A stretch of DNA of 64,000 nt from positions 2,356,001 to 2,420,000 of the forward strand of contig QYRS01000003.1 of assembly GCA_006503535.1 (NCBI GenBank), in the 5' to 3' direction. The position numbers and the translations under genes were made by a program. Origin of the DNA: Arthrinium phaeospermum (Eukaryota > Ascomycota > Sordariomycetes > Amphisphaeriales > Apiosporaceae). This document shows positions 35,409 through 45,853 of this stretch, piece after piece; the first letter of the stretch is position 1, and the number at the start of each line of letters is the position of its first letter. Under the pieces are notes generated by a model. That model made no database searches. It had not been told where the DNA came from and saw nothing but the letters and a program-made list of their open reading frames with translations.

Positions 35409-36411
35409 CTTTTCTTCTTTTTCTTTTCTTCTTTTTCCCCTTCCTTGATTTCTCGTCTTCGGTCTTGGTGGTGGTGGGTGGTGATGAAATTTTGAACCGA
35501 ACAAAAGGCCGTGCTTCCTTTCGCGCTCACCTTTGTTGATATTTTCGTACGCCTTGATATATGCGACGGGAAGGTTGAAGATGTCAATGATGCCACGATC
35601 TGGTACGGCAGGGGGGTCGAGTTCCAAGTCTCGTCCTTCCCTCCAAGCCAAAATATGCTCAAGTACGCCATCCTCGCTGCCTCAATTTGTAGCCCGCCCA
35701 CGAGAAGTGTCCTTGCAGAGGAATCACCATCAGAGCCAGATTAGACCACCTCATCCGGGGCATGAGCCAGAAAGGTAGAGTCGAGAAGGAGTATCGTGAC
35801 ATCACCTAGAGACATCGCTACCACGAAACAACCAAAGGAACATCAGTTCACCAGAATATTTACATCTTCAGATGCATGGGTAGGCAGTTGAAGTTAAAGA
35901 ACATCGGCTTATCGCGTATGTTATGATCTGTGGCATAGCTGATCACTCACGCTGGAAGCTACCTGATTGCAGGTTACGAGGTCGTGATACCAGGGATTCA
36001 GTTCACCGAAAGCTGTGTTCATATGTTATGTCGCCACTGATGAGAAAACTGTTGATACCACTATCATGATTGCCTCTTGAAAATACCCAGAGTACTTAAA
36101 TATTACCATGTATCCTGAATCGACATTGAGTGTAGTGATAGATCAGTGGGTTCCATATCCAGAAACAAAAAAAAAGCTATGCCTAGAGCTGCTAAGTAAG
36201 GACAAGGTGAAGGCAGAGTGGGAGTTCCGGGTTGAAACTAGGAAATAAGTACCGGAAGCTTGGGGCGGAGCATTGAATGCAAAGGTGCTGGAAACTTGGA
36301 ATATGGCATTCGATGCAAAGTGCAGTCAAGATTCAACAGCTACTTTCCCGACTCCCCTTCTTCCACAATCATCCATCAGGCCATCTGTGGCAAGCGAAGG
36401 CATAGGTCACA
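35409..36411. other. Spacer and leader of WFW-B, with a possible minus-strand relic
   Basis: On the minus strand at about 35555-35700 there is a 49-codon protein-like frame (LELDPPAVPDRG, NLPVAYIKAYENI) followed by a GTGAGC donor-like site and flanked by stops. It may be a fragment of a dead gene. 35409-35460 is a C/T tract. The rest holds nothing I can support. Confidence 0.3.
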
Positions 36412-37686
36412 ATGGTTCGCACTCTTTCCCCTTCTTCATGAAAGATACTAACATCAATTTGCAGCTGCGCAACAGGCTTCCGAAAAAGCGGAAGCTTGAC
36501 CACAAGGATTCATTGCCGTTCAAAGACTCAGGCCTGGCGAACCAGAATTCAACTGTGGTGTACCAGAGCTCTGATCTTGTACTGAAGCAAGGAAAGATCC
36601 TAGATCCATATGAAGACCTAATCCTACGCAGCTCGAGCTTTCTCGAACCGGACATGGAGGACCATGAGATCATCGAGCGGCACCTCGTCGTCTTGTTTGG
36701 TCTCATCCGCGCCTTCAAGATGGGATGCCACATTAATTGGTTCTGGTCTACTGTCAGCCGACTCTGGCTTAACCTCCCGATTTCAAGCCAGGATCAGAAC
36801 CAACGAATCAAGGACCTAGTCGAAGCTGTGGTGCGGGCTCGCGGCCACGATGGCTTCTATTACAACCCCACATCCTCGGCACCTGCTGCAAAGACGCATC
36901 TGGGAAAATTGATCGACGATTGGGCCCAACATCGAGGAGACAACAGACACTTCTTTGTCGCCGAGAATCCTGCTCCCACGGCCGAAGAGAACAAAGACTT
37001 CAAGGATACCCAGGATATAGTCGCCGCGGCTATCAAGCAAAGACCTCTTGGTGTCTTTGCCCACAATGACAAGCACGAGGGTAAGTAAACACCAGCTCAG
37101 GTTTCGTGATCTGGCACACAGAATTCATGATTGACATACCGTTCTAGTGACTGGCTGGCCCCGAGCTGCTCCTGCCGCAGTCGTTCCTTGCCGAGATATT
37201 ACTGTCAACGCGCCAGCTTCCTCAGACGACGACGAGGGCCAAATCCAGGATTCGAATATCCACTCCGTGAAGGCTATGTCTCGCAAGTTGGCGGCCGGTA
37301 GGAAAGAAGCTGAGGCAGAAGCAATGAAGCTCTACATGGAACAAATCAAGTACTCCCAGCAACATAAAAAGCTTTCCCAAGAACATGCAAAGCTTTCCCA
37401 GGAACAATCACCACTCGTCCAACAACTGGCCACGGAAGCTCAGCAACTGGTCAAGAACGCTCAGCAACTGCTCAAGAACGCTCAACAACTGGACACGATT
37501 GCCCAAAAAGTCAACGCGAACGCCCAGAAACTGGACGAGACTGCTCAGAAACTGGATAAGTGCGTCCAGAAACTGGAAGAAATCGTCAAACAACAGGGAT
37601 TTCTCACGACGACGTTGGTTCGGATAGCGACACTGCAGAAAGAACTGCAGAGCCGAATCTCCTCTCTCGAAGAGAAGCAGAAGTAA
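36412..37686 (+). CDS. Orphan protein WFW-B: NLS-like N-terminus, W-F-W-S-T domain, heptad-repeat tail
   Basis: Not a recognised family. My model has exon 1 as ATG alone (36412-36414), then 36465-37080 and 37148-37686, giving 385 aa. The first intron has donor GTTCGC, a perfect TACTAAC branch and acceptor TTTGCAG. Without it the frame is open upstream to an ATG at 36303, an alternative start. The N-terminus RLPKKRKLD resembles a classical nuclear localisation signal. Residues about 75-165 match WFW-A (ERHLVVLFGLI, WFWSTVSRLWL, THLGKLIDDWAQH), and the following intron is at the same place and phase. The C-terminal third is a heptad coiled coil of 11 units. A nuclear, self-assembling protein is an inference. 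Confidence 0.72.
37357..37587 (+). repeat. 21-bp coding tandem repeat (11 heptads) in WFW-B
   Basis: Eleven consecutive 21-bp units, most beginning CAR-MAR-CTB (Q-K/Q-L), encode heptads such as QKLDETA, QKLDKCV and QQLVKNA. Middle units are nearly identical, suggesting recent expansion. Confidence 0.85.
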
Positions 37687-38687
37687 GGACTCAAATAGCG
37701 TCTGTTGCTGGCGATCACTTGGCTGTAAGAGTGTTCTAGAGGGTGTCTGGATACGAACTTCAGGAGCATAGGGTTCGTAACGAGTGTACGGTTGTGATAG
37801 GAATTAGAGCGATGAGCCCCTGTGGAATAGTCAGGTGCTTACATGCTTGTCTCTGGAACATTTGGTTGAGAATCCCCAGCCTAGGATAGTCGTCTTTGCT
37901 GTATTGCGAATGGCAAATAATACCCCCTGCATCCTTCCCACACCTTGTATCTACCTACCTATGTAGTCAGCAGTAGTCTTCCCGTTTGTGATAGGTGTTT
38001 GAACTTTGACGTCCAAAGGGATCGCCGGACGAAAGGAGGTGCTCGGGCCGAGAGAGCCAATTTGGTGGAGCCTCACAGCTGGACCCTGTTCGCCTCTACG
38101 CATGGCACGAAGCTACTGTACCCTCCCGTCTTTACGTCATTCAGGTACCCTACGCCGAAATGCCATCATGGGATGAGCTTCAAAACAACGGGCAAAAGCT
38201 CAGTTGAGTCGGAAAAGACTGTGTTTAACGTGATGCGAATACAAATCAAGGGTCTCGAAGCTCCAAGAATCCCATTCTACCCCGGAAGGCCAGACGATGC
38301 TAGCAATTGATCGTCAGGGAGGTACGGTGGAAGCTCGGAAAGACAGCATGCATTGATTATCTCGTCCTTTGAGGCGAGGGACGAGGAGCGAGCGCCCCAC
38401 CAAAGAAATGGCATGACACGCGCCTAAGCAGCAAGTACATTACGCAGGTCGGGGTGCTCGTCGCTCATTCCGCTTGATGCAGGTGGAGCTGTGGAGGTGA
38501 TAGTCTGATTATTCTGCCATTGAAATTGACCGACGTCGCTTTCTTTCTTTCTGTTCTTCTTTGCTGAACCGTCTTCATCTTCTACCCCATGGGGATTCTC
38601 AAGAAATCCTAGCGACCGCGACCACGCTTCCTTGTACACTCTCCACTCCTTTTCCTTCTTCTTCTTGTTTTTCTTCTCACATACAAC
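37687..38687. other. WFW-B 3' region and ACH1 promoter
   Basis: A 121-codon plus-strand frame at 37945-38310 has no family resemblance. The last 150 bases before 38688 are C/T-rich, as is usual for a highly expressed fungal leader. Confidence 0.45.
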
Positions 38688-40456
38688 ATGGCTTCGCCCA
38701 TAGCCTCGGCGGCGCTCAAGTCGCGAATCCGACGGCCGTCCATGCTGAAGAAGCTGTGCCGGCCTGAGGATCTCCTTCACCACTTCCCCAATGGCGCATA
38801 CATTGGCTGGTCTGGCTTCACCGGTGTTGGTTACCCTAAGTACGACCAACGTGCCCCTCACTCCTCCTGTCTTGTCTCGAATGCTTACATGCCGGCTGCA
38901 GGAAAATCCCTACGTTTCTGGCCGACCATGTGGAAAAGAACAACCTCCAGGGACAGCTGAAGTATTCGCTCTTCGTTGGCGCCTCTTCGGGTGCCGAGAC
39001 TGAGAACCGCTGGGCCGGGCTGGACATGATTCAGCGACGAGCTCCTCATCAAGTCGGAAAGTCGATTTCCAAGGGTATTAACGAGGGGCGCATCAACTTT
39101 TTCGACAAGCACCTGTCCATGTTCCCGTCGGACCTGGTATATGTGAGCTGCGCTGCCCTGCCTGTCATTTCGGTCTGTGCGGAAATCTAATATCATTCTT
39201 AGGGATTCTACACCAAAGACAGGCCAAACAACAACCTCGACGTTACTGTGGTAGAAGCAAGCGCCATCAAGGAAGACGGTTCAATCGTCCCTGGTGCTTC
39301 CGTGGGCGCCACGCCAGAGTTGGTGCAGATGGCCGACAAGGTATGAACGAGCTTCAAAGCTGCTCATGCGATTCGCATTACGAACAACTAACTGAACGGC
39401 CAATAGATCATTATCGAGGTCAACACAGCCATCCCGAACTTCGAGGGTCTTCACGATATCACCATGTCAGATCTGCCGCCACGCCGAAAACCTTACCTAG
39501 TCATGGAAGTCGAAGACCGAATCGGCTCCACGTCCATCCCCATCGACCCCGAGAAGGTCGTCGGTGTCATCGAGTCTGACTACCAAGATGTGACTGCGCA
39601 AAACACCCCAGCTGATGACGGATCCAAGGCGATTGCCGGGCATCTCATCGAATTCCTGGAACATGAAGTAAAACATGGCCGACTGCCCAAGTCGCTTCTC
39701 CCCATCCAATCCGGTATTGGCAACATTGCCAACGCCGTTATCGGAGGCCTGAGTGAAGTCAACTTCTGGAACTTGAAGGTGTGGACTGAAGTCATCCAGG
39801 ACACGTTCCTTGACTTGTTCGACTCCGGTCGGCTTGACTTTGCCACCGCCACGTCTATTCGCTTCTCGCCCGATGGCTTCAAGCGTTTCTACGATAACTG
39901 GGAGCAGTATCAGGACAAGCTGCTGCTGCGATCTCAGCAGGTTTCCAACTCGCCCGAAATCATCCGCCGTCTTGGTGTGATCGGCATGAACACTCCTGTC
40001 GAGGTCGACATCTACGCACACGCTAACAGCACTTGTGTTATGGGCAGCCGCATGCTGAACGGTCTGGGTGGATCTGCTGATTTCTTGCGAAACTCCAAGT
40101 ACAGTATCATGCACACACCCTCGACCCGACCTACCAAGTCCGACCCGCATGGTGTCAGCTGCATTGTGCCCATGTGTACCCACGTTGACCAGACGGAGCA
40201 TGACTTGGATGTCATTGTGACCGAGACTGGACTGGCTGATGTTCGCGGCTTGTCGCCCAAGGAGAGAGCCCGTGTCATCATTGACAAGTGCGCCCACGAT
40301 GATTACAAGCCCATCCTGAAGGGCTACTTTGACAAGGCCGAGTTCGAATGCACCAGGAAAGGCATGGGCCACGAGCCTCATCTGCTTTGGAACTCCTTTG
40401 ACATGCACAAGGCCCTTTCAGAGGAGGGAAGCATGAAGAAGATCAAGTCATGGTAA
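38688..40456 (+). CDS. ACH1: Acetyl-CoA hydrolase / succinyl-CoA:acetate CoA-transferase
   Basis: Exons 38688-38839, 38902-39142, 39203-39340 and 39407-40456 join to 526 aa, the usual Ach1 length. The mitochondrial enzyme moves CoA between succinyl-CoA and acetate and is needed for acetate and propionate handling (acu-8 in Neurospora). Family blocks are intact: [72 protein letters not shown] and the C-terminal [10 protein letters not shown]. The N-terminal [16 protein letters not shown] is basic and could serve in import. All introns are canonical. It has no functional tie to its immediate neighbours. Confidence 0.95.
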
Positions 40457-42182
40457 ATCTGAACCACCATATGCTGTGGGTTTATGCCACATCGCTTGGA
40501 TCTAGTAGAGATATCTTGGATGCGATAGATCTCTTGGATACGACATGTATATAATTACTACCATTGGCATATCGGATATAGGACTCTAATAGAACAAAAA
40601 AAAAGTTAAATTCCATCGTATGTTGCTTCAGTTCTGTCGGGATCATCCATCATATTGTATGTCCAAGCTCAGCAGCAAACGATGCCTCGCGCGGTCGGAG
40701 TTGCCTGGTTTCGTGGCCAAGGAATCAGCCCTCTCTCATCTCCTAGTGTGAAATCTATCGATACCCGGTATCTAGGCTTTTGAGGTCGTTAAAGCCAAGA
40801 AAGGTAGGTGAGACTGACCTGCGCCTTGAACGGTGACAAATCCGGCTCACGCATCCACAGGCTTTTGAAAACATCCTCGAAGCGCGGGTGGGAGAAGGCT
40901 GACGGTCGAAGCCAAGGGCCGGTGGCGAGACAATTCGTGCTAGAAGCGGTTCACGATGATGGCTGTTGTAATGATAATCACAGGAGCAAGAGTTGAAATA
41001 TGCCCTCGAGTTATAGATTATAGCTGTTTCTTCGCTGACGATATCTTCTCTGTTGTCATTTACGTCCTCGAACTGTTCTTCAGATTCTGAGACTGCTGAA
41101 GAAACTTCCTTTTTGAGGTCGCTGCAGCCAACTTGGTCTTCCATGATTCTGCTATTGCGGCAAGCAGGTGGTGCTGGCGCAGATCGTGCAATTCAATGAA
41201 GATGCCTTGCGGGCGTGAAAGCAAATGCCGGAAATCTAGACGAGGAATCTTGAAAGTATTATGGCCAGAGTGAACAGAATCGGCGTGGATTGAATTTATC
41301 ATGGAGCGGACGTAGTCTGTATGACATATAGACATTGACACGTTATACTGGACTCTTAGCTATGCCGAGACTTCAGACATCGAGATGCTAACATCTGACC
41401 TGCAGTATCGATCTCGTAGCCCCGGGTGCTTGCTTCTCAGAGCAACCTTGATATGTGTAGTCGATGCTGAGAAGAGGGGGGAGGGTGCTGTTTTATCTAC
41501 ATAGCTGATGAGCGCAAGCTACCTTGTTATGACGGCTGTCAACCGAGTCAGGGGTTTAAGCTCGAGATCATCTCGCAAATATCGGACTTACTTCTGCGGT
41601 ATGAGTTCATCAGATTGGTATGTCGTGAGAATACCTACTTTTTTTTCAAGGAATATATATGTTACAATCATCTACTAGCATAGACATCGACAGACTTACT
41701 AGGCCACACTGCGTAGATAGGAGTATAACTGAACAACGGGCATTTGGTGAGCAAAGCGAAGTGCTCAGGGGCTATTCAGGGATGGGTGTATCACATAATG
41801 CCCGCTGCCTGCCACATCTCAAGCTCCAGCCATGACAGCAGGATAGCAAGCTACACTGATCATTTCCGTTGGGACCTCTTAAAACCCACGAAATACATCG
41901 AATTCCCAATGGGCGTTTTGAAATGTCCCTCGGTGTTGTGTGGTAAAGTTGTCCGTTGAGGCGCAAAGTGCTGGATAGAGCGGGCAAAGCTGTCTCAACC
42001 CCACCTAAGCTCCAGGCGCGACTTTCAATTGATCAGCGTCATCGACGGCCGGTTTACCAATATCTTATCGCTTAACTCCGACTTGCGACGGAACTTTGCC
42101 ACATCAACTTCTCCATGTTGAAGGTGCCTCTTCCAAAGGAACTAAGGATAAGATGGTGTACAGTATCGAGGAAGTCATTTGA
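40457..42182. other. 1.7 kb without a firm gene; weak minus-strand coding signal
   Basis: Two overlapping minus-strand frames, 41060-41341 and 40755-41144, look mildly protein-like (KIPRLDFRHLL, GIFIELHDL; then SESEEQFEDVNDN) but are in different frames, with no clear intron joining them. They could be a small real gene, a broken one, or chance. The remainder is the ACH1 3' UTR and the promoter of the next gene. Confidence 0.3.
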
Positions 42183-43901
42183 ATGACAATGATGTCTGGC
42201 AAAGCTACGCTACCATACACATGCTCACGATGCGCCGTTGCCTTGCTTCGGCAAGAGGCGCGATACAGCATTGGTGCATATTCCCGTAATCGTTGGAATC
42301 GCCATTCTTCGAGCGCCGCCGACGCGCAGAAACCCGACGACAACGACAACAAACAGTTGCAGAAGGATGCCGAACCTGCCACGCCCGAGCGCGGGGCCAT
42401 GTCCAGGCGACTCGAAGAAGCCACCGAAGATGCCCTACTCACCGGTGGACGGGCTGGTCGCCGCGCGGTCGAAGACGCCGGGTTCTCCGATGAACTCAAG
42501 GAGCGACTGTTTGCCAAGGTGAAGGATGCCGAGTTTCGATCAGAATATGCATCGGCGTTCGCTGAGGCAGAAATGCCCAGCGCTGCTGCCTCGGGCTCGC
42601 GGTTCGCTGCCGCCAGCCAGCCGTGGGCGGGCGAGGAGTCTACCGAGGACGCGGTGCTGCGCATGCTCAACGACGCCCACAAGCCGCTCAGCCGCGACCT
42701 GCGGGGCAAGCCGGCGCTTCCCGACCTGAAACCGGTTGATTTCCGTATACGACGGGAAGCCAATCCGAATCCCGGCCAGCGCGTCGCGAACGCCCGCGAA
42801 AAGGCCGGCGCCTACACCGAGCTCGGCCTTTCCGAGAACGCCTTGAACGAGAAGGAGAAGGAGGCCAGACGGAAGGAGTTTAGAGAGCGGTTTCGACCCG
42901 AGGCGCGAGCGGTGCCCAGTACGCTGACGGGGCTGGCGTCGCTGGCCAATGAACGGATCGAAAACGCCATTGCGCGAGGACAATTCAAGAATATCCCACG
43001 GGGCAAGGGCGTCGTGCGAGACAATCGCGCGGACAACCCGTTTGTCGACACGACGGAGTACATCATGAACAAGATGATCCAGCGGCAGGATTTGGTGCCG
43101 CCTTGGATCGAGAAGCAGCAGGAGCTCATCAAGACGGCGCACACCTTCCGCACGCGACTGCGGAACGACTGGAAACGGCATGCTGCCCGGATAATAGCCA
43201 GCAAGGGCGGGTCATTGGGTGATCAGATGCGCAAGGCCCGACGTTATGCCTTGTCGGAACAGATGCACAATCCGCGGAAGCGCAACGTTGACCAGATCTC
43301 CGTCCCCACCAACTCGACCGAGGACCCCGTCATGGTCAAGATCCACCAACAGCTCGAAGCGGAGCTGGCCGCCGAAAGTCAGATGGAGACTGCGGATGTA
43401 GCTGCTGAAGCGCAGCAGGAAACGCAGCAGGCGCTGGCAGAGACGACGACAACAGCCACCCAAGATTCCGCCTCCTCCCCTGAAACCCCATCGCCAGATG
43501 AGCCGCAGCGGCAACTAGAGCCTCTACCTCCACCGTTCCGCGACCCTGACTGGCTCGAGGTAGAGAAGTCGTACATGGAGCTATCCATCTCCAACCTTAA
43601 TACCATCACACGATCATACAACCTGATGGCACCGGAGCTTGCCAAGAAGCCCTACTTCAACCTCGATCGGGAGCTCAACAACTGCTACGCTGACGTGGCA
43701 CCGCAGCTCGCGGAGGCTATCAAGAACCGTGCTGCTCGGCCGTCAGCGTCTCCATTGGGGACCGTGGGCAACCAGCCCAAAGGCATACTGGATCGTTTTG
43801 GTGGTGGGGGTCACACTGCCGAGGTGTTCGAATCGAAGGCACCTCATTACGGCCTGAGGGAGATGTGGCGAGACTTGTTCAAGCGCGACGACAAGCGGTG
43901 A
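42183..43901 (+). CDS. Mitochondrial DUF1992 (DNAJC28-like) protein
   Basis: An intronless frame of 572 aa. The first 45 residues are rich in Arg/Ser and lack acids, as in a mitochondrial presequence. Residues about 245-330 match DUF1992, the conserved domain of DnaJ homologue subfamily C member 28: LANERIENAIARGQFKNIPRGKG, NPFVDTTEYIMNKMI and the following RQDLVPPWIEKQ. There is no J domain, which is common in family members. A Gln/Thr/Pro-rich linker follows (about 400-450), then a conserved-looking C-terminus containing RSYNLMAPELAKKPYFNLDRE. The biochemical role of the domain is unknown. The first of several N-terminal Met codons was used; MMSGKA two residues later is equally possible. 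Confidence 0.85.
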   Translation: MTMMSGKATLPYTCSRCAVALLRQEARYSIGAYSRNRWNRHSSSAADAQKPDDNDNKQLQKDAEPATPERGAMSRRLEEATEDALLTGGRAGRRAVEDAGFSDELKERLFAKVKDAEFRSEYASAFAEAEMPSAAASGSRFAAASQPWAGEESTEDAVLRMLNDAHKPLSRDLRGKPALPDLKPVDFRIRREANPNPGQRVANAREKAGAYTELGLSENALNEKEKEARRKEFRERFRPEARAVPSTLTGLASLANERIENAIARGQFKNIPRGKGVVRDNRADNPFVDTTEYIMNKMIQRQDLVPPWIEKQQELIKTAHTFRTRLRNDWKRHAARIIASKGGSLGDQMRKARRYALSEQMHNPRKRNVDQISVPTNSTEDPVMVKIHQQLEAELAAESQMETADVAAEAQQETQQALAETTTTATQDSASSPETPSPDEPQRQLEPLPPPFRDPDWLEVEKSYMELSISNLNTITRSYNLMAPELAKKPYFNLDRELNNCYADVAPQLAEAIKNRAARPSASPLGTVGNQPKGILDRFGGGGHTAEVFESKAPHYGLREMWRDLFKRDDKR

Positions 43902-44406
43902 TGGATACTGCGCTTTCGTGTTATCCTGGATGCTCGACTCCAGCTAGGTAATAGTTCGAAAATAGCACTCCTCCCTCCCCTTGAATATCTCAATCTGGAC
44001 TAGCGCCGACATGAGAAATACCTTTCTCTTGCTTCCACATCATGGTCGTCTCCAACCGTTCACCCCCCTATATGTACTACAGCTCTCCTTCAACCAAGTC
44101 TACCCAGTGACTGATAGGCCTACTAAAAGGCGAAGTAACTTTGATATTATTGTATTACTGTATGATATTTGGGGATTCCATCTACCTAAGACATGAGCGT
44201 TTGTCGAGCTTTGTATTTAGCTAGTTGGGGCCCTACTCATCGAGCCCTTCCCAACCAAACAGACACGAACTACCTCGGCCCAAGAGTTCCCTGCCTCATC
44301 TTCGCGATGTGGGATATAGACATGGCTCCCTGCTCAGTACCCATTCATGTATCTTATATTCGACGCGTTGGATGTATTTTCCTATTCTGGAAACCACTTC
44401 CGTGCC
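43902..44406. other. Convergent intergenic region
   Basis: 3' UTRs of two converging genes. No further gene is seen. Confidence 0.5.
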
Positions 44407-45853
44407 TTAATCACGGTAGTGGACATGGGCTTTCTTCAGCCATGGTGCTCCAACTTCAACATGCTGTTCGACGAGGTCCTTGGCGTGTTTCCCGATGGTG
44501 CGGATCGCCCGCGGGTTTACAGTGAAATCGTCCCAGAACAGGTACTCGTCAACCTCCGTACAGGGCACCATTTCCAAAGCGCCGGAGGCTGCTGCTTCTA
44601 CAGTAGTAGTGTTCGGCTGCAGACAGGCCTCCTCCACATGGCCGAACGCCTGGCCTGGGGGCATCTTGCCCATGCCCTTGCTGTCTTCCAGTCCGGAGTT
44701 CTTCAGCTGTCCGTCGGCTATGAGTTCCAAGAGGTACTTGGACACGTTAGGATTGATGACTTCCCGCCGGGAGCCGATGCCCCGCAACATGTTGGGGTCG
44801 CTCTCTTCGCCGTCGTCTTCGTCGTCCGGGCTCGCGCCCGTAGACGCCACTTCAACCGCTGGCGTGTTCAAGCCCAGCCACCGCTCCGTCATGACGTCCA
44901 TCCAGTTGTCCCAGTGCTTGGTCAGATAGGCCGCGTTGCGCAGCTCGTCGGCTTGGGTGTGGGGTGGCGGGGGCTGGAACCGCGCCGTCTCGAAGCCCGG
45001 GGCGAGGGACACGTCGAAGAGGCGCGGGACTAGCACCCGGAACGGCCGGCCGTGGTTTTCGGCGCGGGAGGCCTGGTAGAGCAGGTCGATCTCTTGAAAG
45101 ATGAGGGTCGCCAGCACTTCTACCAGCTGGAAAGAGATGTCCTGGGGGAATGCAGAGAGACGCCACACGTCCCAGAAGCCGAAATCAAATACCCAGAGGG
45201 TGTCTTGGGTTGGGTGCGCGGCGGGCTCGTCGGCAAGGAATGTATCGATCTGTTGTTGGAGATCTGACAGGCCAAGCGGGGTGGGGTACTCGGTGCTCAA
45301 CCAGCTATAGTCGTAGGCGGCACCGGAGCTTGTGTTTCTCGAAGCAAGAGTGTGGTTCAAAGTCGTCTCGTATACAAGATCGGATACGACCGATCCTCCT
45401 GCCTTGCCAATAGGGGGGATGTAAGACAGATACGATGCGCATTTTAGCTGTATGTAAGTTAGTCTCGTCAACATGTTCAGACTGTGATAGGATTCATACT
45501 TCTTGACAGAGAACCTCGGTCCAAGATGTACTCCGCCCGTCAAGGCCGGCCGACACCTGGTTGAGAGTAGCGACATCCCCACCACCAAACACCACGATCC
45601 GCGGACCGCTTCCCGGAGCGGCATCGAGGCCTCTTGGCGTCCACTTCAGCACCTTGAGGTACGATGCACCAAAGTCAAAGAGCCATAACCGACTCGGTAA
45701 AGCATACACCAAAACGTAGAGAATAGCGACACCTCCGAGGATTTGGGGCCATCGTCGGTAGGTTCCACGGATGGCCATGACTGACAGAAATGATATAACG
45801 GCCACCGTCCATTCTTCCGAAGAAACGATCAGAGACTTGTGATTGGGAAACAT
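44407..45853 (-). CDS. Membrane-anchored SGNH/GDSL-hydrolase-like protein with degenerate active site
   Basis: Minus-strand exons 45853-45500 and 45447-44407 join to 464 aa. One or two hydrophobic helices span residues about 9-55, then a lumenal or extracellular domain begins. The layout resembles SGNH hydrolases: a block-I-like VVFGGGDVAT, a middle block DTLWVFDFGFWDVWRL and a block-V-like LFWDDFTVNPRA near the C-terminus. The block-I Ser (G-D-S) is Val here, the block-III Asn is not evident, and the block-V D-x-x-H lacks its His. It may therefore be a pseudoenzyme, or the assignment may be too generous. The ATG at 45853 is the first in frame. Convergent with the DUF1992 gene. Confidence 0.65.

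Noticed and set aside
39497..40408. 303-codon minus-strand frame
   Set aside because: Antisense of ACH1.
44347..45033. 228-codon plus-strand frame
   Set aside because: Antisense of the SGNH-like gene.
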